64,000 nt of DNA from Blattamonas nauphoetae (lineage: Eukaryota > Preaxostyla > Oxymonadida), in the NCBI GenBank assembly GCA_033064195.1, contig JARBJD010000009.1, forward strand, positions 496,001 to 560,000, given 5' to 3'. A program made the position numbers and the translations under genes. The notes beneath the pieces are model-generated. The model made no database searches and had not been told where the DNA came from. It saw only the letters and a program-made list of their open reading frames with translations. The stretch's first letter is position 1, and each line of letters begins with the position of its first letter. Positions 1-12,564 of the stretch are shown here, piece by piece.

Positions 1-3000
1 TTGTCGGCGAGTTCTGATTTCTTCTTTTTCATGTCTTTCGCCCACGGTTTGTCTGCTTTCATTGTTGCTTGTTTCTTTTTCGGTTTTGGATTCTGCTTTG
101 GGGTTGGGGAGGGTTCTGGTTGTGGTTTTGGTTTGGACAGAATCTTCTCTTCTTTTTTGATTTGTGCATTCTGCTCGGCGAGACGTTCCTCGGCCAGTTC
201 AGCCATCTTTCTCAATCGCTCCCTCTCCTTCTGCTTCAACTCCCTCAGAACTTCATAATTCCTCGCAACCTCCTCCGAAACGACGAGGGGTACATCGTTC
301 GATGTGGCTGAAGTATCGTCCTTCACCATGTACGGTTCCATGTCCAAAAAGAAAGGAAAAGAGATGAATGACGATGTCTTCACTCGAGCATCTCTCTCCC
401 AATCGTACGAGAACCTCATCAAGTCGATTGTGAGCAGTGGGGGGATCGAGGTGAGGACTGAATAACGCTGAGCATCGACCTTCTGCTCACATCCCGAGCA
501 TCTGTACTGGTTGTCTCCGCTCAGCAACTCGCCCTGCATCATCTCCACCAAACACCTGTCCAGTGTTGACTTATCATCGTCACCACTTCCTTTCCTCTCT
601 TCAGCGATGAGAGGGACGGAAAGATCGCGGAACTCCTCCTGGTTCTTTGATTCATACCCGCACTCCAAACATTTGATCCGATTGGACAGCAGACCTTTGA
701 AGTTCGTATCGATCATGTCTTCCAAACGAGTCCCTTTCAGTTTGATCTCCAGCGCGTCGAGAAGGAGATGGTTCAGTTCCAAAATGTCCTGTTGGTTTGC
801 TGCTTCAGAGTTGCTCCATCCAAAAGAGTTTGTGAGGGCTGTCGTTGTGGTCGAGTGAGCTGGAGAGGACAACAGTGTACAGAACAGTCGCTGAAGCTCA
901 AAGGGAATCTTCCTTTCACACGAATACGACACAGGAGCTGTTGAAATCGGCTGAGGTGTCTGTTCATTCAGCTCCTTGAGGAAGGCATCCAGCTCAGACC
1001 GAATTTCCATGAGAGGATTCATCTGGATGGGTTCTTCAACAGGAGCTGGATCTTCCGAGATCTGGTCGAGGGGTTTCGAACTGCTTTGAATGTTGATTGG
1101 GACTGGATGGCTCAGATCATCGTTCGTTTTGATGATCAGATCAACCAGTGATTCAGACTTGTGTTGTTCAAGCCAGATTCTCGCCTTCTCCTCGTTGTTG
1201 TCGGACGCTCTCAGCGCTGCCTTGCATCTCTCCACTCGGAAGCCCGTTGTCTTGGAAAGGAGATCAACAAGCGATTGGTCGGGAATCGGAAGGTCAGCGG
1301 TCATCACAAAATGATTGTGGGAGTCCGGAAGATCAGTTAACCCATCTGGCGAAGTGGAGAGAAAGGCGATGGATTCCGGTTTTGGGACTGCGATGGTGGA
1401 CGAGGGGGAGAGGAGATTCTTCTGCATTTTCGTCTTGAGAGATGTGGATCGTGTTTTTCGTTCAGTCGAGTTGAGGAAGGGTGTTGTGGGAGGAATGCCA
1501 GAGACAGTTGGGATTGAAGCAGTCTTCATTGGGTTGACAATCAACGGATTGAGTGACGGAGTTTCTGTCTGATTGAGAAGGCTGCGTGAACCAATTCGTT
1601 CTTCTGGCGACTGGAATTGGGTGAGAGTGAGTGGGTGTCGAGTGGGTGAGTCTTTCGAATCTTGTGGAATGAAGATTCCAGGCGTGCTTGAGTCTTCAGG
1701 CGACTGGAAGACGGGAAGTGCATTTTGTGTGGTCGGTGTTGCGACTGATGTTTTGTTGTTGATTGGTGTCAACGTGTTCTCTGCACTCAGAGGCGTTCCA
1801 AGAAGCTCAGCGGGTGTTTGGTCAATGGCTCCTGCGACGATGTCATGAACAGGTGTGTCCAGAGACGTCGCTACAAAGTCTTCTCTTTCCTCCAACGCTG
1901 GCTCCACAAACTGAACATGACGTTCTTCAGCCACTCCATGACGTGGAACTCGCTTCTTTGGTTTTGCTTCTGGTTTCGGCGTTGAATCAAGATTTGCGAG
2001 GGAGAGAGATGGCTGAGGAAGTTTGGATTGCGATGAATCGGGATGTTCTGAAGCTTCTGTTGATTCTTCAAAGTCAAAATCCGAGAGCTGTTGCTGATCA
2101 GCTGAGAGGATGTCCAACACTCGACTGTAATTCATGGAAGGCGAAGTTTCCGGGTCAACTGATTTCGAGCGAACTTGATGTGAAGACTTGTTGATGTATT
2201 GTGATCGCGACGGCGAAGCAATCCCAGTTGGGAGTTGAGTTGTCGAGAAAATACCGTCTTGAGTGGGAGATGAAGGGGTGATTGTTCTCCAGACTCTTCC
2301 GCTTCCAGTTTTGTGATTGGAAGTTGACGAGAGATGGTTTTGATGAGCCAAATCTCTTTGAGGAGATCCAAGGACAGAATGTTCGACTGATTGCTGAACT
2401 GTCAGACGCGAAGGCGTTGGGTGGTTTGATTCGACGAAAGGAGAGCTGAGCATGTCTGAAGGGAGAAAACCGGTGTTTGTTGATGGTGTAGTTCGTGATG
2501 TCTCTGGTGTATCAACCAAAGGGGTCAATGTGGAGAATGCAGTACTATGTGCTGGTAGTTCACGATTTTGTTCTGGGGTTGTCGGAAGAAGGCTCATTGT
2601 CTTTCCAATTTTCTTTTTCAAGATACTATTCCGGGTTGGAGTTGAACTATGGATACTGAGTTGTGATTGGTTCAGAGAATCTGGGTGATCATCATCGTGT
2701 GAGACACCATCGTCCCCCAATGTATCGCTATCATTTCGACGTTCTAGTGGGCGATTAAGAAAGTCTTCAACGCGTTCTGTTTCAGAAAAGCTATCAATAT
2801 CATGTGGTATTTCGAGAGCAGTATGAATCTTAGAGAGAAAATCATCTAATTTTGAGAAGTTGACTTCGGGAGGAAGATTTGACTCAGTGGAGAATGTCTG
2901 AAGAAAAATCAAAGATAAGATGAGCACAACTAATGAAAGATCATCTTGAGTCAAGGAAAGAATCGAAGATCGGAGTTCTGGAGTCATAAAGTAGAGTTGG

Positions 3001-3264
3001 ATTAGGCTGTTCAAATAACACGTTGCGCCTCTGGGAGGAAAAGAAGGAATAACAGTTATATATTCAGGCAAACTGATTTTGCAATCCAACGAAATTTGAT
3101 GGGGCTCTGTTTGTTTCGTGGAGATGTGGTAGTTTTCCTCCAGACGTCGATTGAATTGGGGTTGTCTCATAGAAGTCATTATCTTGCCCAAACAGATTTC
3201 CGACGACTCCAACGGGAGAATCTTGATCGGTAGTAGTTTGAGTGCTAGATTCAACCACACTCAT
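1..3264 (-). CDS. Ubiquitin carboxyl-terminal hydrolase (USP family, C19), 3' end outside the window
   Basis: A deubiquitinase that would cleave ubiquitin from substrates with a catalytic cysteine. Model: complement(join(<1..3030,3074..3264)). Exon 1 encodes a short N-terminus ending in VGLQNQ. A 43-nt intron (GTTTGC...CCCAG, 3031-3073) joins it to GATCYLNSLIQLYFM, the classical Cys box. The second conserved block, KIPFELQRLF then LTNSFGWSN, appears only about 2.1 kb further on (near 900-810). It is followed by ILELNHLLLDALEIKLKGT and the zinc-knuckle-like pairs CLEC and CSGC with PPLLTIDLMRF. Between the Cys box and the second block lies a Ser/Thr/Pro-rich insert that holds a UBA-like helical segment (LVDLLSKTTGFRVERCKAAL, near 1280-1180). 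A Lys/Glu/Pro-rich coiled segment sits at the left edge. The His box should lie outside the window. USP identity is sure; substrate is unknown. The start at 3264 is the first ATG, but an upstream exon is possible. Confidence 0.88.
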
Positions 3265-3508
3265 TACACCTGAAATAAGAGACGACTTTGAAAGAAATTT
3301 AAAGGGCTGGCGAGATTCAAGATTGTCACCTTTCTCTTCAGAAAAGAAGGTCTGACTTGTTTCGACAAAGTTATCTCGTGATTGGACGAAATTGCGTTGT
3401 AGTCTCTCTCCAATCCCTTCCTCACTCCTCGTTTTCTTGATACTGATCGATCCGGACCGCTTTCAAATTTTTCAAGAGCTTTGTCCTCTCGTCTAAATCC
3501 ATAAAAAT
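3265..3508. promoter_or_regulatory. Divergent intergenic region
   Basis: This 244-bp gap separates the start of the minus-strand USP gene from the start of the plus-strand Q/N-rich gene, so it should hold both promoters. I see no recognisable TATA box or other motif that I would call. The inference rests only on the gene arrangement. Confidence 0.3.
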
Positions 3509-5592
3509 ATGTCTATCTCAGATGGAAAACCTTTGTCTGAGTCACAATCACGCATCACTATCTATGATATCTCATTTGATGAAGGCGGAGTCACAAGACG
3601 CTGTAAAGGACTCCAAAGTGACTCCGTCAAGCTACCAAACCCCCCGCCTCAAGCCCAGCATATATTTTTGTCACGTCAAGATGTTGCCCATTTGTCAGAC
3701 AGTCTCCCTCCTAACACATTACTTTACGAAAACTTCGACCGCTGCCTTGAGAGTCTCCTTTCCGACCCCCAGCCATTTTGGAGAGAAAATGTTTTATTAT
3801 TTCGTTAAGTCATTGTTTAACAGCCATGTTTGATGAAGCATATTTTTGTGTGTGTCACAGAATCATTGAAGAATCAATCCACCAACCCTCTACTCAAAGC
3901 TCTCAGACCTTCAGACCTCGTCCAAGTCGAAGGACAGAGGTGGAAGATTAGTTTGTCCTCCTATTTCGTCTGAATAGGTTGTCTTCAGTTCTCAACGCGG
4001 ACATACTTGCCGAACGCCATGACCATCTCCAAAATTACATCGTCCTTCACTCATTTTTAGATAAAGTATTTCCAAGCAGCATTCGATCCATTCTCAGAGA
4101 AGATTTTCATTTGCTATCAGAAGCCATTACTAACAAAAATCTCTGTCAGAATATCTTGAGACCAAATTCACCAGAAAGCCAACAATTCTTACATGCATTC
4201 GAAGTGTTCGAAAAGAACTTCGGGCAGCCTCATCCTCCTCCGGACAATCTACCGTCATCAGAGACCGAATCTGAGTCTCAATCCATCCCAGAGTCTTTCC
4301 CGTACCAACCCCAATCACAAACATCACCGTTTTCAAATGAAGGTACCCAGTCAAACATGAATATGTATTATCTAAATGACTCTCAGGCTCCCTACCACCC
4401 TCCCGATCAGACGCCAGAAAGTCTTGAACAAGACGAATACGAACATCCATCACAGTTCGATGACCCCACCCCCTCAACCCATCATCTGCCACCAATGGGT
4501 GAACAACATTTACAGCAGGCACCTCCCAACGTCTTCCCGTTCGGAGGATATCATCATCAGCAAAACCAGGATCCTCATTCAAACCAACAAGCCCAGCAAT
4601 CTTACTCTGAATATAATCATCTCCAGGGCCACATGAATCAGCCTAGCAACCTCAACCAAGATACTGTGAACGTCCGTCAAACGTATCCCCCAGAACACCG
4701 GACAATTGCTCAACCACATCTGGATGACTTCCCCAATCCTCAAAGTGAACCCATCATCTCCTCACAGCACGAAGACAGCTTTCAGCCAAACGGTTATCAT
4801 CATCAGCAACACCAGGATCCTCATTCGTACCAACAAACTCATTATGGCTCAAATCAGCCCCAGAACCACGTCAATCAGCAAAACCATCTCAACCAAGATT
4901 TTGTGAACGTCCGTCAAACGTATCCTCAGGATATGAACGGGCAAGGTCGGCAGGACAATCACTTCAGTCAACAGGAAGGGGCGTCCCATCACCAGCAACA
5001 AGGGAACAACCATCATCAGTAACAAAATTACTCTCAACAACAGCAATCGACTTTCCCACACAGCAATCAAGGTTATCATCCTCAAAATCAGCAATCCGCT
5101 TATCAACCCAACGGTCAAGGTCAGTTTTCTCATCAACAACAATCGGCTTTTCAACCAAATGGCCAAGGTTACCATCCTCAAAATCAGCAATCGACTTTTC
5201 AACCCAACGGTCAAGGTCAATTTGCTCATCAACAGCAATCGACTTTTCAACCCAACGGTCAAGGTCCATTTTCTCAACAACAACAACAACAATCGACTTT
5301 TCCACCAAATGGTCGAGGTTACCATCCTCAAAATCAAAGACCTCCGTTCAATCCCCCTCGTCCAGGACCCTTTGTTCACCCAAAACAACCTTCGTTTAAC
5401 GGGATGGGTCCCTTTCAACCACCACGACAAAATCAACCATATCCCAATCAGCCCCAATTCCAACAGAATCCCCAACAAGCCTTCGGCCACCAGCCACAAT
5501 TCACTGTCACTGTCTTCATCAATGCAAAGTATGACGATGTAATGCGCCTTATCCCACTGAACGGACAGAACTTTGCTGTATCCCCATTATGA
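3509..5592 (+). CDS. Q/N/H-rich low-complexity protein, interrupted by one in-frame TAA
   Basis: Not recognised as a family. Model: exons 3509-3803, 3861-3950 and 3989 onward, joined by introns of 57 nt (GTTAAG...CACAG) and 38 nt (GTTTGT...TTCAG); the frame is kept through both. The first 200 residues are ordinary globular-looking sequence. The rest is prion-like, dominated by Q, N, H, P and S in long repeats. Frame 1 meets TAA at 5020-5022 (472 aa). The same frame then continues with the same repeat style for another 190 codons to TGA at 5590-5592, ending in a non-repetitive tail (FTVTVFINAKYDDVMRLIPL). Either the gene ends at 5022 and the rest is decaying, or a 45-nt phase-preserving intron (GTAACA...CACAG, from 5019) removes the TAA. 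Function unknown. Confidence 0.6.
4540..5345 (+). repeat. Coding tandem repeats in the Q/N-rich gene
   Basis: Two diverged copies of a unit of about 80 residues start with GYHHQQ and end with VNVRQTYP (about 4549-4690 and 4795-4925). After them come at least four shorter units built from HPQNQQS, FQPNGQGQF and HQQQS (about 5070-5345). The repeats are visible in both DNA and protein, so slippage or unequal exchange probably sets the length of this protein. Confidence 0.75.
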
Positions 5593-5788
5593 TCGGAAGG
5601 GTTCTCTGTTTCATCAGTTTCATCTTTCAGACTCGAAAGCACAGTCTCTGATATGAAAGACTGTCGTTAGTAAAGTCCCCTCAAAACAAATGGATCTCAA
5701 TCTTCTTCTGACAACAATGATTCTAACTTTCATTTCCGATCATCTCACCTTTGCCTCGTTCTCAGATTTCTTTCCAATCATATGTGAA

Positions 5789-8700
5789 ATGAATCGAGAA
5801 ACATTCCGTGTTGATTTCTCGGATCCTCGCGAACTGGGTAGATCTCCACCAATGTCTGATGTTTCGTCAGTGTCATCGAAATTTACGGCGGATTCACCAC
5901 TTCCATACACTAGGTTCCGAAAATTCGATCTTTTGTGTGTCATATTTCTCAATTGATAACGAATCATTGTCTCCAGCATTTTCAAGTGTTTCCACGTATA
6001 TGTGAATGTATATCTTCGTAATCTTTCATTAATGTCTTTGATTTGCGTGTGCTTACTCATTTCGAAATGTAGGGTGACTTTAATCCTCCAACCTGGATCT
6101 TACATCTCCTCTTCATCTTCATCGCCTTCCAACTTCTTATCCATCCGTCACTACAATTTGAAGGATCCAATCTCCATTTACATTCGCTTCTTTCTCTCTT
6201 GGGGTCTGTTTTTTCTCCTTTTTTTATTTTTGTCCTTGACTTCTCATTGTGTCATCTCTATCAACCCAGTAATTATGTTCTACCTTCAATCTATACCCCT
6301 TCTATGTCTTCTATGATCATATTTCTGGTCCTTGGATACATAGTTGTTCTTATACCACTCCTCCTCCTGGCTATCTCAACAATTCTGTTGCAACATGACA
6401 AACCTGTCCACAGATACATTCTTCTCTCCACAAAAGTGTCGGCTTTTGTAGTTGTGTATTTGTTGGCCTTTCCTATGGCATCTCTCTTCTTTCGTCCTCT
6501 CCTTTGTGTGTCGTCATTGCGGTCTCCGTTCCTCAACTACTGCAACGGCAGCTCAAATTATGCCCTTGTCATCATATCACTCTTCTTCTATCTGATCCTG
6601 GTCATTTTTACCTTTCTATACTCCTTCTTTGCAATCGAAACAGACGTTTCAAAGCCCTCTCTCCTGAGAGCGAGATCCGGTTTCACTCGGTCGGTCTTAA
6701 TCACACTCTCACTCCTGTTTTATGCCGCATCCACTTTTGTTATCCAATATTCTCGGATAACAAACTCAATTCTGCAGACTGTGTTAGCTGCTGTCGCCGT
6801 TGCGTACATTCTCTATTCTCCACCTCTTTTCTCGACGACTGGATGCACCATTTATTTTGCTATCTATGCAACCGCACTATACGGAGGCATTTTCTCGTTT
6901 ATCTTGCCCTTATTCAATGATATGGCGCATGACGTCCCTTCCACCATTCTCGCAAATCTTCTGACGTATCTTCTCTTATTTGGACCTCCTATAGCAATAT
7001 GGGTTCTTTCGTTAACTCTTGGAAAGAAGTTATTCCAATGGCGATGGGTCATCAAACCAAAATTTGAGTCCATCGACGAGGGAGTCGATTCAAACGATCC
7101 TGACCTCTTCCACGAGAAGGAGAAGAAATCCACTCTCACTGGATTCGAAGTCAAAATTGGGAAAGAAGTTTTCGTGTATGACCAGATTCTAACGTCCATG
7201 TCGTTCCACCCTTCATTCCAACAGCCCAACATTCAACACAGCCTTTCTCCTCTCCCTTCAATTCTTCCGACAAAAACAACTTCTCCATTGTTACCAGGAG
7301 TTCCTGTCCTTTCGCCGAAGTCATCGCAACAGAATATCCTTCTTTCATCGCCCCAGTTATCGTCCTACCTGGTTGCTGAGGAACACCGGTCAAAAGGAAA
7401 AGCGCCTCCAGTCGAACTCAACGATGCAAACCTTGAACTCTGCTTGTCAAAGGTCGTCAAAACATTCAGAGGTGCCAATCGACTCCTGGAGAAGATATCA
7501 TTCCTTCAGCACCCCGAGATCCTCCACAATCAGTTCACGCTCCACTTTTGCGACCAGATTTTCCGTTTAATTCTCACAAAAGAGCGTTTCAGCACATTGC
7601 CAAACGTTCGTGTATCATACGCCCTCTTTTTGGCCCACTTTTATTCGTCGCAACATCGCATGGTCACTCAGATCACAAAAGCATGTGATTTCTACCCTGG
7701 TTGGACAGATCGGTGGATATGCTACGTAAAAACGAAAGAAATCGAAAAATCCATGTCAGGCAAGCAGAATGGAGCACCATCGATGCCCACCATGACCGGA
7801 CGTCGCACTTCCCTCAAGAGCCAGATCCCTCGCCTCATCCGTGATGAAGAGGTTTTCACTCGGTTAGAAAGACAAGACCATCAAGGCGAGGATAACTCCA
7901 GTGCTTCGAAAATGTTCCATCTCCAAACTCAAATGAAGCAAGCCGAAAAACTGTATACACTTGCAAAAGCCCATCTTAGAGTCATGTGGACGAGTCTAGG
8001 GAGGTATAGTGTCGATGTACAGAAAGTTCAAGACCATGCCACGAAGGCCATCGAGTCTGAGACAGCTGCCACAAAATTGTATCTCACCATGCTTAAAGAG
8101 CATCACAATAATCCTTCAGTTCTTCGCCCCTTCGCACTTCTTCTTCGGGATGTCAGTGCCGACGAAGATTCTGCAAATCTACTGTTTCAAGAAGCCGATC
8201 GAATCGAAGACGAAAACGAGACGATTCCGGAAGATTGGGATTCAAACGATCAAAAATCGAACATCCCACCAACCATACAACAGCCTCAGCGGCAACAACC
8301 CGCTCTCAGTACCTCTCCATTAGGGATGATCCGATCAACAGGTGCCCTCCCTCGCGCCAATGGAGCAGGTGGTCAACCCACAAAAGTTGGCGGAAATAGC
8401 AATTTTAAGCTTCAAAAGGGAGATTCGGGGAATGTTGTTCAACTTCTGATCGGCTCTTTGCAGACATCAGGAGGGGACAATCGATCGTACCGTTTCACAT
8501 ACCCTCTCATCATCTCGTCTCTTCTGATTGTGTTTTGCATCACTCTTGCAGCCTTCATCGTTGCCAACTCCGCTTTCTCTGTTTTCACCGCTGGCTCTCT
8601 CAAGATTCAACAAGCGTCTTTTGTCACAACAACCACCGAGCACATCTCCTTCCTTCTCTGCTCAATCGATTACCTCCTCCAACACATCGTCGACCCCGAA

Positions 8701-10929
8701 CACCCAACAGCCGCAGAACAGCCGCTTGTTGACTATTTGACCGACTACATCGACAAAACAGACATCCTTTTCTCGGAATACACGACGTACATGCAGGATT
8801 ATTACAGAAACTGCGATCAGAAGCACATGTGGGATCCGGGAATGACGATGAGTGTGGTGTCGGCGATGAATGGGAGGTCGCTGAAGGAGAGGGACGAGCG
8901 AACTTTGACGTATCGCCAGTTTTTCTTCAGATTCATCGAACCAATCCAAGCCGTCCCGCTCGCAATTGGGATGACAAGCGATGACCGTTCAGAGCTGCTT
9001 CGAGTGACAACACAAGTTCGGATGAACTCGCCACTCTCGTTCACTGAGGCTGTGAAGAAGCTTTCGTCGGAGACTATCGAAGAAATCGAGATGCAGTCGC
9101 TGTCCGGACTCATCGCGCAGATTGCGTTGATGTTTGTCGGCACAATTGTGTTGATCTGCAGCGCCACTCTCCCAATCTGTCTCCAAATCCGAAAAATTAA
9201 TAAATTTGGACGGGATCAGTTGGAGATCTTGTGTGGTGTGAAGCAGGACCAGGCGAAAGCCATTGCTGACCAAATGGATCGATCGATGGTCGAACGAGAG
9301 CCGGACACGTTCAGCGAGACTGCTTCAACTGTCTCAGCCGCAACAAACAACAAAGACGAGGAAGAAATGGAGCAAGACGAACCAAACGAGACAGACATTG
9401 CGATCCAAGAACGGAAGGAATCCGAGCGAGCTGACGATGTCGCCGATAAACTCAGAAAAACATCCACATTCGTTCCTGCTGGGTTCTATGCATCGTTGAT
9501 CTTTGGAACGATGCTGATTGTGCTTGTTTCGTACACCTTCTTCATTATTTCAATGATCGCCCTCGTCAAGATTCCCGAGCTGAGCAGACTGATCATTCTG
9601 AATGGGCATCGGCGGGTCTATTTCAATCAGCTTCTGGCGCTCACCGTGTCTGTGTTGGAGCCGACGTTGATTGCTCTCGACGACCCTGCCAATTCGTCGT
9701 TGTTGTATCAGGATACATCGGTGACCACGCCTGTCATGACGAACACATCATTCATCCACAGTGATGAAGAGCTCAGGTTGTCCATCCAACGACTGTCACA
9801 CTACCTCATCGCTCTCTCCGCCCGATTTTTGAACGGAAAGAATGGGGAGACGATGACTGGAGATGATTTTTATGATTCTCTGACAACATCGGGAATCAGA
9901 GGAAGGCACGCCGAGATCGACGCCCTGAACACAGAAGACAGCAACTGCTTCATGCAGGACAAGACACAGTGTGCCAAGTATGTCGTCCCGGAACTCGTCG
10001 GGAATCTGCATGGCATGCTCCAAGCGATGAGCATGGCGTGTGATCGAGCTTTTCATCTCTCGCTGAACGATGGGAACACTTTCAAGTTCGACGACGATTA
10101 TGTTCAATTCTTTATTGTGCTGACAGAACATCATTTGGCTGAGGGAATCACGACAATTGCGACAATCCTGAGGGAAGAGCTGAGCAAGCTGAGTCGGCAA
10201 TATGAAACCATTCTTGTGGTTGTGATTGTGATCGTCTGTGTGTCTGAAGTCCTCTTTGCAGCGATTCTGATCATCCCACTTCCACCCAAACTCAACAACG
10301 TCAACAACAATCTTCGCCGCATGACAAATCTCGTCAACGTCACCAAATCGAAGAAAATCGAGTGGGAAGAAGACATGAACATCGGCGTCATTCGCATCGA
10401 CACCCTCCACGAGACAACATACCAATCGCTGGGGGAGATCCTGACAGCTGTGGAAACCCGGCAGAAGAAAGTAGACATCTGCGAGATCCTTGATCAGCTC
10501 ATCTCGACCACAGCAATCATGTTCTCGGACGAAGAGAACCTCATGTCACAGCACGGATATCCAAGCACACTCGCCCAGAATCATCGGAAACAGCATGTGC
10601 TCCTCTTTAAGAAGCTGCTCGACTTCTCCACTGTCTGCCAGAACAAACGACCCACATTCCAGAACACTTCGGATTTCTGTTCGCTGTGGATTAAAGGTCA
10701 CTTTGAGTCGCTTGACAACGAGTTGGGGTTGTTCCTCCTTCAGCACGCTCCACCGTCCGCTCTCACCGACATTCCTGAAGTTGATGAGATCACGATTCCT
10801 GATTCCGTTGTCAGGTATTATATGAGAAGCACGACAGACTTGAAGGAGCAGACAGCATTCACTCAGATGATTGATCGGTTGGGAATCGATCTGGACGGAG
10901 ATGGAGAAGACGAAGATCTTGACATATGA
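5789..10929 (+). CDS. tmcB-like multi-spanning membrane protein with C-terminal hemerythrin domain
   Basis: Model: join(5789..5934,5977..5995,6073..10929), about 1,673 aa. Introns are 42 and 77 nt and the total is a multiple of three. The N-terminal third has roughly ten hydrophobic helices. Next come TPR-like helices around NPSVLRPFALLLRDVSADED, typical of the tiny-macrocysts (tmcB) protein family of protists. Then follow TM helices near 8505, 9120, 9480 and 10210, bracketing two extracytoplasmic loops like those of bacterial sensors. The last 130 residues (about 10372-10745) match hemerythrin, an O2-binding four-helix di-iron fold. They contain IDTLHE, FSDEENLM, YP followed by HRKQH, and WIKGHFESLD. 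Six of the seven usual iron ligands are visible; the His expected before FSDEE is Met. This suggests a membrane oxygen or redox sensor. The first exon and its ATG are less certain. Confidence 0.75.
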
Positions 10930-11217
10930 TAGCCAAATAATGTTTTCTTAAGTTAACAATCGGTGATTGCTTTTGTGAGTGTGTCAGAGATTCTTATTTC
11001 TTTTTGCGATTTCAGTTCGGTTTTGTATTAGAAAGGTTGATTAGACCTGGTCTTGATTGCTATTCCAGTGTTATTGTTTCGAGAAAACCTGAAAAATCAA
11101 AAAACACCATTTTATTGACTGATAGAATACCATGATGTGAAAAATCCATTGTAAACAGGCTTCTCAGAATCAAGATAACTTTTATTATGTCCAGATCAGA
11201 TCATAGCAGTTTTTTGC

Positions 11218-12058
11218 ATGAAACAGGCAGCTATCTTCAATTGCCAAGATCTTGATGGTTGGGCCCAATGTTACATTGATTTCCTTGGCCCCACATATCA
11301 ATGCACTGTCTACGATGTCTTTCACCACGAATATCCCACAGATGATGAGCTCGCTGACTTTGATGTGTTTGCCATAACCGGGTCAACGTCCACTGCATAT
11401 GTTATTGACTCGCCACCGGACGGTTTTGTGACGGAGTTTGGCTCGTTCACTCAAAAACTGATGGAGCGAGTCAAAGCGAGCCAATCATCGAATCAAAAAA
11501 CTCAAAAACTCATCGGAATCTGTTTTGGACATCAAATAATCGCCCACTATTGTGGTGGACGAACTGAATCAAAGAACTCCTTCACCATGGGAACCGATGA
11601 TATCTTACTTTCTGAAAAGTATCCCATCACTGTTTTCTTCATGTTTTTCCCTGTCAAGGGCTAAAACCTATCGATTTGTCCAGAAAGCCCTCGATTCTGT
11701 TGGAGAAACAGATGCGAATTTCGCTCAATACAAACCCAGAGCCCTGAAATCACACCAGGACCGTGTGACTGTCGTTCCAGACGACGCTATTGTCCTTGCT
11801 GGAAGCGATAACTCTTCACACGAACTTCTCGTCTATGGGGATTACTGCCTCAGTTTGAGCCCTTTTTTCGGACTTTTTTTAGCGTCACAATTCCATCCCG
11901 AGCTTACAAACGAAACGATCAACAAACTCTTGGTGCCTCTCCATCAACGAACCGAACCTGATTTCAAGCTTTCTGAAGGCTCTGACTTCTCTCAGAGCGA
12001 GAAAGATCATCTGTTTTTTGAAACTCTTTTCCGGGCTTTTCTTAGTTCCTCATCTTGA
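11218..12058 (+). CDS. Class I glutamine amidotransferase domain protein
   Basis: Hydrolyses glutamine, or a gamma-glutamyl amide, with a Cys-His-Glu triad. Model: join(11218..11618,11659..12058), 266 aa. The 40-nt intron (GTATCC...GTCAAG) joins ...LLSEK to AKTYRF with the frame kept. Motifs: FAITGS near residue 57, the nucleophile elbow GICFGHQIIAHYCGG near residue 100, and QFHPE for the catalytic His and Glu. The free-standing domain of about 250 aa resembles the GMP-synthase-like or gamma-glutamyl peptidase subgroup, not a subunit of a biosynthetic enzyme. A T-rich stretch inside exon 2 (about 11855-11884, GTTTGA...TTTAG) could be a further 30-nt intron; either reading keeps QFHPE. Substrate unknown. 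Confidence 0.82.
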
Positions 12059-12564
12059 AGATATCATGAATATATCACGTTTATTGTCATATTTTCAACC
12101 CATAAGTCTCCGAAGACTTGAGCTGATTAGAGAGTGAATATTTTGACAGAAATGCTGCTTCACGAGTGTTGAGACGCTGTACGGACATTATCATGAAGAA
12201 AAGATGTCATTGACATTGTTTAAGAGTCGTTGCTGTGCATCGCACCTTTTTCTTGAACTTAATTCTTGAGATCGATCGGATCTGTCCAACATAAATATCT
12301 TCATCAATCCACATTGGTGCATGTCATCCCCAAAGCAACCTCCTCGTGAGGAGCCAAAAATAGGTGATAATGCCGGCACTACATCTGATCAACACAAGGC
12401 ATCATCAAGTCTGTGACAATATCGTTATTTCTCTCTGAACAGAGAAGAACCATTGATATAAAAACACTTCACTTCTGTAATTACTTATTTATCACATCCT
12501 TTTTCACATTTCTCGTTCATCAATGACATTTCTTTTTTTTCCGTTTCCAACCAAATTCACTCAG
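12059..12564. other. Intergenic gap
   Basis: About 500 bp between the amidotransferase and the next plus-strand gene. I see no coding exon or repeat. The first exon and promoter of the following gene must lie here or just upstream, because its open frame at 12565 has no usable ATG and begins after a likely 3' splice site (TTCACTCAG at 12556-12564). Confidence 0.4.

Noticed and set aside
900-1100. USP apparently lacking its catalytic Cys box just upstream of KIPFELQRLF.
   Set aside because: The Cys box GATCYLNS was found about 2 kb upstream at 3030-2995, after a short intron; the domain is split, not defective.
4849-5499. Leu/Trp-rich minus-strand open frames under the Q-rich gene.
   Set aside because: Antisense of the CAA/CAG repeat array; repeat periodicity explains the open frame.
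5740-6060. 106-codon minus-strand frame at the start of the tmcB-like gene.
   Set aside because: The plus-strand exons give a continuous model of 1,674 codons with good splice sites across the same bases; the minus frame has no recognisable domain.
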